Below are positions 1 through 6,717 of a stretch of 10,957 nt of DNA, piece by piece; position 1 is the first letter of the stretch; every line of letters starts with the position of its first letter. The stretch spans positions 1 to 10,957 of the forward strand of contig JAEZYE010000028.1 of assembly GCA_023419315.1 (NCBI GenBank), in the 5' to 3' direction. This stretch comes from Pseudomonadota bacterium (GTDB lineage Bacteria; Pseudomonadota; Gammaproteobacteria; Xanthomonadales; Xanthomonadaceae). Both the position numbers and the translations under genes were made by a program. Under the pieces are notes generated by a model. That model saw only the letters and a list, made by a program, of their open reading frames with translations. It did no database searches and was not told where the DNA came from.

Positions 1-1
1 G

Positions 2-436
2 TCCAGCCCACCCGCCTGGCGCCGCTCCGCCCAATGGGGCCAGCCCCCCGGCATGCTGGCCCAGGACACCGCCCCCGACAACTACGGCCGCACCGTCGGC
101 ACCGGCCAGCGCCAGGGCAACCACCAGGGCAACGCCGCCGCCCCCAGCATGGAAGTGGACGGCCACCAGATCTACTACGACCTGCGCAACGAACTGAAAG
201 TCGCCGACTGGCAGGCCCAGGGCATGAAGGAAGTCTCCTTCCCCCTGCCCGGCCGCCGCGAACTGATGGTCTGCGCCCTGGAGATCGTGGCCACCCGCGG
301 CTCCGGCGGCTGCCGCCTGATGCAACCCGACGACCCCGCCCTGGCCACCATCGGCGACGCCCGCGACGTGGTCAACGTGATGCGCATCTACCGCCGCGGC
401 GAACTGATCTGGCGCGGACCGGGGGCGTACCGCTAG
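2..436 (+). CDS. C-terminal part of an unrecognised protein (5' end outside window)
   Basis: The frame is open from the first bases of the window to a TAG stop, giving at least 144 residues, so the true start lies upstream. An internal ATG at 53 exists, but the frame continues through it without a stop and no Shine-Dalgarno decides for it. The visible protein begins with a Pro/Trp/Gln/Gly-rich stretch of about 50 residues that looks disordered. A more folded part follows (roughly residues 55-144), with alternating hydrophobic residues and a basic end (MRIYRRGELIWRGPGAYR). I recognise no family and see no membrane segment in this part. Proline is encoded almost only by CCC, whereas the thiolase and dehydrogenase genes in this window prefer CCG, so its codon use differs from its neighbours. 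It is followed by a REP pair and a terminator and faces the higBA operon convergently. The reading frame is likely real; the function is unknown. Confidence 0.6.
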   Translation, partial: SSPPAWRRSAQWGQPPGMLAQDTAPDNYGRTVGTGQRQGNHQGNAAAPSMEVDGHQIYYDLRNELKVADWQAQGMKEVSFPLPGRRELMVCALEIVATRGSGGCRLMQPDDPALATIGDARDVVNVMRIYRRGELIWRGPGAYR

Positions 437-443
437 TGCTTTT

Positions 444-585
444 CCTTCTCCCCGCCTGCGGGGAGAAGGTGCCCAGCGGGCGGATGAGGGGCAGCGCGCG
501 GTAACGAACCGGGCGCCGAGGCATCCCCACTCCGCTCGCCCCTCACCCGCCTTCGGCACCCTCTCCCCGCTACGCAGGGAGAGGG
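444..585. repeat. REP-type palindromic repeat pair (BIME-like)
   Basis: Two arms of about 48 bp (444-492 and 538-585) are imperfect inverted copies of each other, about 45 bp apart. Each arm holds its own hairpin. In the left arm, 444-454 pairs with 459-469 (11 perfect bp). In the right arm, 559-567 pairs with 577-585 (9 perfect bp). Each hairpin is followed or preceded by the same GTGCC...GGGCGGRTGAGGGGC-like tail, which is the layout of a paired intergenic REP element. Similar C-rich elements are common between genes in Xanthomonas/Lysobacter-type genomes; that statement is from general knowledge, not a search. The pair sits directly after the stop codon of the upstream gene and may affect mRNA 3' stability. 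Confidence 0.75.
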
Positions 586-609
586 AGGTTAGGTTGTTCT
601 GCCGCAAGA

Positions 610-633
610 AAAACCCCGCCGAGGCGGGGTTTT
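610..633. terminator. Bidirectional intrinsic terminator
   Basis: AAAACCCCGC and GCGGGGTTTT form a stem around a CGAG loop. A T-tract follows on the + strand (630-633) and a run of five A (609-613, giving T5 on the - strand) lies on the other side. It can end the upstream + strand gene and also the - strand higBA operon, whose stop is about 60 bp away. Confidence 0.85.
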
Positions 634-692
634 CTATTCGTCGGCTTACCTACGCTGGCAGCACCAAGCGTAGGACTGCACAACTTAAGGCA

Positions 693-1052
693 TCACGCAC
701 CGATCAGGCTTTCCGCCGGGATGCCGAGGTTCCGGTGCAGGTTGCGGATCATCTCAAGGGTGAGCCCGCGCTTGCGACTCAGCACCTCGTAGACGCGGTT
801 GGGCTGCCCGATGGAAGGCACCAGGTCTTTCACGGTCAGGCCACCCAGCTCCATGCGAAAGCGGATCGCCTCGATGGGGTCCGGGGCCTCGATGGGAAAG
901 TGCTTCGCTTCGTAGGCTTCGACAAGCGTGGCCAGAATCTCGAAACGGTCCCCGTCTTCCGTACCCGGCGTGGGCTCATTGTCGAAGTAAGCCGACAGCT
1001 CGTGCAGCGCGGCCTTGTAATCCTTGTCGGTGCGGATGGGATGGATGTTCAT
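693..1052 (-). CDS. higA: HigA-type antitoxin, XRE/HTH family
   Basis: This 119-residue protein is read as the second gene of a toxin-antitoxin pair. Residues 1-55 are an acidic segment (TPGTEDGDRFEILATLVEAYEAKHFP) resembling the N-terminal part of HigA/COG5499 antitoxins. Residues about 56-105 form an XRE-type helix-turn-helix: DPIEAIRFRMELGGLTVKDLVPSIG, then PNRVYEVLSRKRGLTLEMIRNLHRNLGIP. In this family the antitoxin binds and neutralises the toxin, and its HTH represses the operon. The start at 1052 is chosen because its ATG overlaps the toxin stop (ATGA) and a GGAGG (1057-1061) lies 4 nt upstream. The frame runs further upstream without a stop, but that part is only the shadow of the toxin gene. 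The 19-bp palindrome at 1362-1380 is the obvious candidate operator. The family assignment is firm; activity is inferred. Confidence 0.9.
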   Translation of the reverse strand: MNIHPIRTDKDYKAALHELSAYFDNEPTPGTEDGDRFEILATLVEAYEAKHFPIEAPDPIEAIRFRMELGGLTVKDLVPSIGQPNRVYEVLSRKRGLTLEMIRNLHRNLGIPAESLIGA

Positions 1053-1351
1053 GGAGCCTCCACGGTGGCGGCATCCACCCGGTCGTACTCGGTATGGGTG
1101 CCGATGAACTTGATGTAGATGGCCTGGAATCGGTAAGCCACCGCGACGATGAGCCGATAGTCGTTGCCCTTGATGTTGAACACCACGCGGTTGTGACCGA
1201 CGAAACTGGCGCTGGCGTAACGCTGGCGGATGTCCTGGGGCGTACGCCAGACGGCGTGCTTGGCTTCGTCGTACCACGCCTTCAGGGGTTGTTCGGCGTC
1301 CGGGTGGCGCGCCCAGAAATCCCTCAAGGTGCCCACGGCGATAACCTTCAT
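1049..1351 (-). CDS. higB: HigB-family type II toxin (mRNA interferase)
   Basis: The 100-residue product matches the usual length and conserved pattern of HigB toxins of the RelE-like fold. It has an N-terminal helix with LRDFWARHPDAEQPLKAW (residues 9-26), then the central SASFVGHNRVVFNIKGNDYRL (residues 47-67), and the C-terminal strand KFIGTHTEYDRVD (81-93), all hallmarks of the family. Such toxins cleave mRNA, usually on the ribosome, and are held inactive by HigA. Toxin-first gene order is typical of higBA. The stop codon overlaps the start of higA by 4 nt, implying translational coupling. There is no clear ribosome binding site. The best promoter (-35 TTGCAT, -10 TAGCAT) would place the transcription start at or within a base or two of this ATG, suggesting a leaderless message. 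No key residue appears lost, so the toxin is probably functional. Confidence 0.92.
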   Translation of the reverse strand: MKVIAVGTLRDFWARHPDAEQPLKAWYDEAKHAVWRTPQDIRQRYASASFVGHNRVVFNIKGNDYRLIVAVAYRFQAIYIKFIGTHTEYDRVDAATVEAP

Positions 1352-1357
1352 GGCGCC

Positions 1358-1386
1358 ATGCTAGTCCCAAATTGGGACTAATGCAA
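1358..1386 (-). promoter_or_regulatory. higBA promoter
   Basis: On the - strand, TTGCAT (1381-1386) and TAGCAT (1358-1363) are separated by exactly 17 bp. The expected start point falls at about 1351, the A of the higB ATG. Boxes were assigned by eye from the sigma-70 consensus. Confidence 0.55.
1362..1380. promoter_or_regulatory. Probable HigA operator palindrome
   Basis: TAGTCCCAAATTGGGACTA is a perfect inverted repeat with 9-bp arms around one central base. It fills the spacer between the proposed -35 and -10 boxes of higBA, so a bound repressor would exclude RNA polymerase. Binding by HigA is inferred from position and from the autoregulation known for this family. Confidence 0.75.
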
Positions 1387-1438
1387 GACGGTCCCCGGAG
1401 GCGGGCAGCACCGTAGCCGGCTTCGTGATCCGCCAAGA

Positions 1439-1462
1439 AAAACCCCGCCGAAGCGGGGTTTT
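1439..1462. terminator. Intrinsic terminator of the mutase gene
   Basis: AAAACCCCGC and GCGGGGTTTT form a 10-bp stem around CGAA. On the - strand a T5 run follows (A tract 1438-1442). It lies 13 bp past the stop codon of the large mutase gene and separates it from the higBA promoter. The surrounding 30 bp (1434-1463) match 605-634 at 29 of 30 positions. Confidence 0.85.
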
Positions 1463-1475
1463 CGTTTTCTGCGGC

Positions 1476-4400
1476 CTACATGTTCCGCCGGTACTCGCCA
1501 CCCACGTCGTACAGCGCGTGGCTGATCTGGCCCAGGCTATGGGTCTTGACCGCCTCGACCAGGGCCTCGAACACGTTGCGGCGCTCGCGGGCGGTACGCT
1601 GCAGGTAGGCCAGGCCGTGGCCGTCGTGGACTTCCGGCTCAGCGTGTTCTTCCATCGCCGCGGCGTGGCTGTGGTCGGTCTCGCCTTCCGGCGCCAGCCC
1701 GTTACGGCTGGCCTGCCACGCGCGGACGTTGGCGATCTGCTGGGCCTTCTCTTCTTCGGTCGAGCGGATCAGCTCGATCTCGGTGGCGATCTCGCCGCCG
1801 TGCTCACGCGGCAGGAAGGTGTTCACGCCCACCAGCGGCAGGCTGCCATCGTGCTTCTTGTGCTCGTAGTACAGCGACTCTTCCTGGATCTTGCCGCGCT
1901 GGTACATGGTGTCCATCGCGCCCAGCACGCCGCCGCGCTCGCTGATCGCCTCGAATTCCTTGTAGACCGCCTCTTCCACGATGTCGGTCAGCTGGTCGAC
2001 GACGAAGCTGCCCTGCCAGGGGTTCTCGTTGAAGTTCAGCCCCAGCTCCTTGTTGATGATCATCTGGATGGCCACCGCGCGGCGCACGCTTTCTTCCGTG
2101 GGCGTGGTGATCGCCTCGTCATAGGCATTCGTGTGCAGGCTGTTGCAGTTGTCGAACAGCGCATACAGCGCCTGCAGCGTGGTGCGGATGTCGTTGAACT
2201 GGATTTCCTGCGCGTGCAGCGAGCGGCCCGAGGTCTGGATGTGGTACTTCATCATCTGGCTGCGCTCGTTGGCGCCGTAGCGCTCGCGCATGGCACGCGC
2301 CCAGATGCGACGCGCGACGCGGCCGATGACGGTGTACTCCGGGTCCATGCCGTTGCTGAAGAAGAACGACAGGTTGGGCGCGAAATCGTCGATCTTCATG
2401 CCGCGCGCAAGGTAGTACTCGACGATGGTGAAGCCGTTGGACAGCGTGAACGCCAGCTGCGAAATCGGGTTCGCGCCGGCTTCGGCGATGTGATAGCCCG
2501 AAATCGACACCGAATAGAAGTTGCGCACGCCGTTGTCGACAAAGTACTGCTGGATGTCGCCCATCATGCGCAGGGCGAATTCGGTGCTGAAAATGCAGGT
2601 GTTCTGCGCCTGGTCTTCCTTGAGGATGTCGGCCTGCACCGTGCCGCGTACGGTCGCCAACGTTTCGGCTTTAATGCGGGCGTAGGTGTCGGCGTCGACC
2701 AGCTGATCGCCGGTGACGCCCAGCAGGCCGAGCCCGAGCCCGTTGTTGGTGGCCGGCAGTTCACCGCTGTAGGTCGGGCGCTCGCGGCCTTCGAACAGGG
2801 CGTCGATTTTCTTCTGCGCCTGCGCCCAGCGGGCGTCGTCGGCCTTGAGGAATTTCTCGACCTGCTGATCCACGGCGGTGTTCATGAACATCGCCAGGAT
2901 GATCGGTGCGGGGCCGTTGATGGTCATCGAGACGGAGGTCGTCGGCGCGCACAGATCGAAGCCGGAGTACAGCTTCTTCATGTCGTCCAGCGTGGGAATG
3001 TTGACGCCGGAGTTGCCGATTTTTCCGTAGATGTCCGGGCGCGGCGCGGGATCTTCGCCGTACAGCGTGACGCTGTCGAAGGCGGTGGACAGGCGCGCGG
3101 CCGGCTGGCCGACGCTCAGGTAATGGAAGCGGCGGTTGGTGCGTTCCGGCGTGCCCTCGCCCGCGAACATGCGGATGGGATCCTCGCCGGTGCGGCGATA
3201 CGGATACACGCCGCCGGTGTACGGATAGCTGCCCGGCAGGTTTTCCTTCTGCAGGAAGACCAGCAGTTCGCCCCAGCTTTTGTAGGCGGGCGCGGCGATC
3301 TTGGGAATCTTCTGGTGACTGAGCGATTCGCGGTAGTTCTGGATGCGGATGGTCTTGCCGCGCACTTCGTATTCGTTGACCTCGTCGGTCACCGCTTTGA
3401 GGCGCGCAGGCCACTCGCGCAGCAGCTTGAGCGCTTCGCTCGACAGCGATTGCACCGCGTCGTTGTAGCGCTGGCGCAACGTGAGCAATGAGCGATCGGC
3501 CTGAGCGCCCTCGCCCAGCAGCGCGTCGGCCGGATACAGCTCCAGGGCCTTCGGTAGCGCGGCGTCATCCAGTTCGCGCAACGATTGCCACAGATGCTGC
3601 GCGCGGCTGGCGGTTTCGGATTCGGTTTCGATGCGGCGGTTGATGCCGCGCCCCTGTTCGGCGATCTCCGCCAGGTAACGCACGCGACTGCCGGGAATCA
3701 GCACGGTGGCGCGCGGTTCCTTCAACGCGGTGTCGATCTGCGGCGTCCACTTTTCGGCGGGCAAGCCCAGCTTGTCGCGCAGCAGACGGCAGAGGTTGGC
3801 GAACATCCAGCTGATGCCGGGATCGTTGAACTGGCTGGCGATGGTCGGATACACCGGCACGTCGGCGTCCGGCGTCTGGAAGGCGACGCGATTGCGCTTC
3901 CATTGCTTGCGCACATCACGCAATGCGTCTTCCGCGCCGCGCTTGTCGTACTTGTTCAGCACGACGAGTTCGGCGAAATCCAGCATGTCGATCTTTTCCA
4001 GCTGGCTGGCCGCGCCGTAATCGCTGGTCATGACGTACATCGGGAAGTCGACCAGATCGACGATTTCCGAATCGCTCTGCCCGATACCCGCGGTTTCGAC
4101 GATGACCAGATCGAACGCCAGCGATTTCAGATAGGCGATGCAGTCCTTGAGCACGGCGTTGGTCGCCACGTTCTGCCGACGCGTGGCCATGGAACGCATG
4201 TAGATGCGTTCGCTGCGCAGCGAGTTCATGCGGATGCGATCACCCAGCAGCGCGCCGCCGGTGCGGCGACGCGTGGGGTCGACCGAGATCACCGCCATGC
4301 GCATCTGCGGGAAGCTGGACAGGAAACGATTGAGCAGTTCGTCGGTGACCGACGATTTGCCCGCACCGCCGGTACCGGTGATGCCGATGACGGGCGTGGA

Positions 4401-5036
4401 GCGTGTGCGCGGGAATGGCGAATGCGCGCCGGCGCTGGCCCATTGCTTTCGGAGCTTTTCCAGCTCTGCATCCGAATACACGCCGTCCTCGATGGCGCTG
4501 AGCACGCGACCGATGCCGATTTCGTCGGTGTGCGCGCGGTCGCCGGCCGGGATGTGGTCACGCGGGCCGCCGCCCTGTTCGCGTGCATTCTCCGCGCGCT
4601 CGACGACATCTTCGATCATCTCCACCAGCCCCATCTTCATGCCGTCATTGGGGTGGTAGATGCGTTCGACGCCGTAACCTTCCAGCTCGGCGATTTCTTC
4701 CGGTGTGATGGTGCCGCCGCCGCCGCCGAACACGCGCATGTGGCCGGCGCCGCGCTCGCGCAGCATGTCGACCATGTACTTGAAGTATTCGACGTGACCG
4801 CCCTGGTAACTGGACAGCGCGATGCCGTCCGCGTCTTCCTGCAGGGCGGCGCGGACGACATCCTCGACGCTGCGGTTGTGGCCCAGGTGGATCACTTCGG
4901 CGCCCTGTCCCTGGATCAGGCGGCGCATGATGTTGATCGCTGCATCGTGGCCGTCAAAAAGACTGGCCGCAGTGACGAAACGCAGCGGCGATGCATCAGC
5001 GCTTGCTGCAGGAAAACGGGAAGCCGGTGTGCTCAT
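1476..5036 (-). CDS. icmF: Fused B12-dependent acyl-CoA mutase with G-protein chaperone (IcmF type)
   Basis: This gene encodes 1186 residues with the IcmF order. Residues about 20-135 form the B12-binding domain, with DGHDAA holding the cobalt-ligand His30, then SSYQGGH (75-81) and a Gly5 run (104-108). A MeaB-like GTPase follows, with P-loop GTGGAGKS (221-228), ETAGIGQ (314-320) and NKYD (361-364). A linker (about 420-555) leads to the mutase barrel, with YPYTGGVYPY (604-613), RMFAGEG (622-628), catalytic-type GYH (His849) and the end YRRNM. IcmF enzymes interconvert isobutyryl-CoA and n-butyryl-CoA with adenosylcobalamin; some also act on isovaleryl-/pivalyl-CoA. Gln811 stands where methylmalonyl-CoA mutases have the carboxylate-binding Arg, so methylmalonyl-CoA is unlikely. 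The ATG at 5036 is preferred over the GTG at 5048 because GAGGG lies 5 nt upstream. A His-rich insert (about 1117-1144) makes it longer than the roughly 1090 residues I recall for the family. Confidence 0.93.
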   Translation of the reverse strand: MSTPASRFPAASADASPLRFVTAASLFDGHDAAINIMRRLIQGQGAEVIHLGHNRSVEDVVRAALQEDADGIALSSYQGGHVEYFKYMVDMLRERGAGHMRVFGGGGGTITPEEIAELEGYGVERIYHPNDGMKMGLVEMIEDVVERAENAREQGGGPRDHIPAGDRAHTDEIGIGRVLSAIEDGVYSDAELEKLRKQWASAGAHSPFPRTRSTPVIGITGTGGAGKSSVTDELLNRFLSSFPQMRMAVISVDPTRRRTGGALLGDRIRMNSLRSERIYMRSMATRRQNVATNAVLKDCIAYLKSLAFDLVIVETAGIGQSDSEIVDLVDFPMYVMTSDYGAASQLEKIDMLDFAELVVLNKYDKRGAEDALRDVRKQWKRNRVAFQTPDADVPVYPTIASQFNDPGISWMFANLCRLLRDKLGLPAEKWTPQIDTALKEPRATVLIPGSRVRYLAEIAEQGRGINRRIETESETASRAQHLWQSLRELDDAALPKALELYPADALLGEGAQADRSLLTLRQRYNDAVQSLSSEALKLLREWPARLKAVTDEVNEYEVRGKTIRIQNYRESLSHQKIPKIAAPAYKSWGELLVFLQKENLPGSYPYTGGVYPYRRTGEDPIRMFAGEGTPERTNRRFHYLSVGQPAARLSTAFDSVTLYGEDPAPRPDIYGKIGNSGVNIPTLDDMKKLYSGFDLCAPTTSVSMTINGPAPIILAMFMNTAVDQQVEKFLKADDARWAQAQKKIDALFEGRERPTYSGELPATNNGLGLGLLGVTGDQLVDADTYARIKAETLATVRGTVQADILKEDQAQNTCIFSTEFALRMMGDIQQYFVDNGVRNFYSVSISGYHIAEAGANPISQLAFTLSNGFTIVEYYLARGMKIDDFAPNLSFFFSNGMDPEYTVIGRVARRIWARAMRERYGANERSQMMKYHIQTSGRSLHAQEIQFNDIRTTLQALYALFDNCNSLHTNAYDEAITTPTEESVRRAVAIQMIINKELGLNFNENPWQGSFVVDQLTDIVEEAVYKEFEAISERGGVLGAMDTMYQRGKIQEESLYYEHKKHDGSLPLVGVNTFLPREHGGEIATEIELIRSTEEEKAQQIANVRAWQASRNGLAPEGETDHSHAAAMEEHAEPEVHDGHGLAYLQRTARERRNVFEALVEAVKTHSLGQISHALYDVGGEYRRNM

Positions 5037-5070
5037 TCGCGCCCTCACTCGCGATGTTGCAAGAAGCGGA

Positions 5071-5076
5071 ATTGTA
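5071..5076 (-). promoter_or_regulatory. -10 box of the mutase promoter
   Basis: On the - strand TACAAT lies 34 nt upstream of the chosen ATG, leaving a short leader containing the GAGGG ribosome site. No good -35 is visible at 16-18 bp (CATGGG/TCATGG), so the promoter may be weak or activator-dependent. Confidence 0.45.
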
Positions 5077-5154
5077 GCGCGGGCGACCGCCGGCCCATGA
5101 AACGCGTGTCCGGACGCACCCTACGGCAGCGTGCGGGAAGCAGCGCACGCCGCC

Positions 5155-5176
5155 GCATTGCCTGTTCAGGCAATGC
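5155..5176. terminator. Perfect hairpin over the hydrolase stop codon
   Basis: GCATTGCCTG and CAGGCAATGC form a perfect 10-bp inverted repeat around TT. It includes the TGA stop (5166-5168) of the hydrolase gene. No T-tract follows on the - strand, so it is not a standard intrinsic terminator. It could stabilise the mRNA 3' end or reduce read-through into the mutase promoter region. Confidence 0.35.
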
Positions 5177-6095
5177 CGAACGGCAGGTTCGGCGAGGACA
5201 CCACGCGCTCGCCCACCGTCGCACCGTTGAGGAAGTCGATGACCCGGCGAATCACCTCGGCGTCGGTGAGGATGCGGTTGTGCCCGAGCCCGCTTGTCGT
5301 GAGCAGGCGCGCGTGCGGCCAGTAGCGCGCGTAGCGTTCGCCTTCGGACCACGGGACTTCGCGATCTTCCAGGTCGTGCACGACCAGCGCGGGACTGGCG
5401 ATGCATGGCGCGGCCAGGTGCGCCTGCAAGCCGCGTGCGGCAATGCCGGTCAGCGATTCGAATTCCTCGAACAGCCGCGCCGACAGATGCGGCGCGAGGC
5501 CGACGATGCCGCCGAAACGGCGCGCGGCTTCGAACGGGTCCGCCGCCGGTGCGATCAACGCCGTGCGCTTCGCGCGCAGTCCGCGCACGAGCGCGACGGT
5601 CGTGGCCGCGCCACCGAGCGAATGTCCCATCACCAGATCCGGTGTGCGATGGCATTGCGCCACGCGCTGCAGCACATCGGCGAACATCGGCAGCGTCGCG
5701 CGCTGCCCGCTGCTGCGTCCATGCGCGACCTGATCGAACGTCACCACGGCATAACCGGCCTTGCGCAGCGGTTCCACCCACGGCAGCCATTGCAGGCCGT
5801 AGCCGGACCAGCCGTGCGCAAGCAGCGCGATCGGCTGATGTTCGGTGTCGCCCCACGAATAGCAGGCCACGCGTGCGGACCCGAATTCGATGTGTCGCAG
5901 CGTGGCACCCGCGGTGTCGGCCGCTCGTGCGCGTGCGCGGCTGCCGGGCATCGGCGTGCCGAACAAGCGGAAGCCACGTTGCAGGGTCGCCTGCGGCATC
6001 AACCAGCTGCCGAGCGCGAACGAGGTACGCAGCGTCGCGAACCGGACGGAATTTAGAACGGTCGTGCTTTTTCGTGGCGAAGCGATAGCGGCCAT
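5166..6095 (-). CDS. Alpha/beta hydrolase, serine esterase/lipase-like
   Basis: This 309-residue protein has the alpha/beta hydrolase fold. It shows an oxyanion-type HGWSG (94-98), a TFDQVAHGRSSG turn (119-130), the nucleophile elbow GHSLGG with Ser159, the acid in HDLEDREVP (Asp244 most likely), and His272 in GLGHNRIL. The triad order and spacing are intact. The first 60 residues have no clear signal peptide but carry a hydrophobic/basic stretch (about 18-45), so peripheral membrane contact is possible. The substrate cannot be read from sequence; carboxylesterase activity is the safest guess. The ATG at 6095 has GGAG 7 nt upstream and begins 17 bp after the stop of the TetR gene, so the two genes are co-transcribed. 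Regulation by that TetR protein is inferred. A second copy of the putative TetR site lies inside codons 9-15. Confidence 0.88.
   Translation of the reverse strand: MAAIASPRKSTTVLNSVRFATLRTSFALGSWLMPQATLQRGFRLFGTPMPGSRARARAADTAGATLRHIEFGSARVACYSWGDTEHQPIALLAHGWSGYGLQWLPWVEPLRKAGYAVVTFDQVAHGRSSGQRATLPMFADVLQRVAQCHRTPDLVMGHSLGGAATTVALVRGLRAKRTALIAPAADPFEAARRFGGIVGLAPHLSARLFEEFESLTGIAARGLQAHLAAPCIASPALVVHDLEDREVPWSEGERYARYWPHARLLTTSGLGHNRILTDAEVIRRVIDFLNGATVGERVVSSPNLPFGIA
6052..6071. promoter_or_regulatory. Second putative TetR site, inside the hydrolase gene
   Basis: TTTAGAACGGTCGTGCTTTT matches the reverse complement of the promoter operator at 15 of 20 positions. It retains the symmetric core AGnACGnnCGTnCT (6055-6068). 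It lies within codons 9-15 of the hydrolase, about 650 bp from the first site. Its function is inferred only from similarity. Confidence 0.45.
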
Positions 6096-6112
6096 GGGCG
6101 TACTCCGTGGGG

Positions 6113-6709
6113 TCAGGCGGCGTAGGAAGCGAACAGGTGATCCACCGCGCGCCGCGCCAGGGCTTCAGCGTGTTCGGCGTCGTAGAAGCGCGTGTTGTGC
6201 AGGCCGGTGGTGATGGAGAACAACTGGAAGGACGCGAGATCCGCATCGGTGCCGGCAGCGAAGTCGCCACTGTTGATACACAGCTGCACGGCCTTGGCGA
6301 TCGTCGCGCGCCATTCGGTCAGCCATCGGGTCACGCGATCGTGCATGACGCCGGGTCGTGCGTCGTACTCGCCGGCCGCACCGAGCATGACGCAGCCGTC
6401 GGGGTTCGCGCGGATCCAATCGAAGCAGCCGTCCATGATGGCGCGCAGGCGGGCGATGCCGCGTGGCTGGTGCAGGGCCGGACGCATCACCGCTTCGGCA
6501 AAACGCTGCGCCGTCCAGTCCAGCACGGTGAGCTGCAAATCCTCGCGCGAACCGAAATGCGCGAAGACGCCGCTCTTCGACATGCCCGCCGCGTTGGCGA
6601 GTTCGCCAATCGACAGGCCTTCGAAACCATGGCGGCTGGCGATCGCGTAGGCGCGCTCCACGATCATTTCGCGGGTGGCCAGGCCTTTGCTGGTGGCGGG
6701 GGCAGTCAT
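6113..6709 (-). CDS. TetR/AcrR-family transcriptional repressor
   Basis: The 198-residue product is a normal-length TetR regulator. Residues about 10-56 are the TetR_N helix-turn-helix (TREMIVERAYAIASRHG, then LSIGELANAAGMSKSGVFAHFGSREDL). The rest is the helical ligand-binding and dimerisation domain, with no recognisable ligand signature. A GTG at 6727 would add six residues, but it lies inside the palindromic operator and upstream of the predicted transcription start. The ATG at 6709 is therefore chosen. It has no Shine-Dalgarno, and the expected start point is only a few bases away, so translation may be leaderless. It is first in a two-gene operon with the alpha/beta hydrolase (17-bp gap) and diverges from the leucine dehydrogenase operon. 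It probably represses its own operon; control of the divergent genes is possible but unproven. Confidence 0.9.
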   Translation of the reverse strand: MTAPATSKGLATREMIVERAYAIASRHGFEGLSIGELANAAGMSKSGVFAHFGSREDLQLTVLDWTAQRFAEAVMRPALHQPRGIARLRAIMDGCFDWIRANPDGCVMLGAAGEYDARPGVMHDRVTRWLTEWRATIAKAVQLCINSGDFAAGTDADLASFQLFSITTGLHNTRFYDAEHAEALARRAVDHLFASYAA

Positions 6710-6717
6710 GGGCGGCA

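Noticed and set aside
1348..1359. A mini-frame ATG GCG CCA TGA overlapping the higB start on the - strand
   Set aside because: It would lie mostly upstream of the predicted transcription start and overlaps the -10 box, so it is probably not transcribed.
5037..5048. GTG at 5048 as the mutase start
   Set aside because: The GAGGG ribosome site lies between it and the ATG at 5036, so the ATG fits better.
5049..5165. Cobalamin riboswitch upstream of the B12-dependent mutase
   Set aside because: The gap is only 117 bp and I see no B12-box sequence or fitting fold. The -10 box leaves a leader of only about 30 nt.
1425..6056. Two very long + strand frames (688 and 823 codons) opposite the mutase and hydrolase genes
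   Set aside because: They are antisense to well-recognised genes and have no family motifs or ribosome sites. Long antisense frames are expected in GC-rich DNA.
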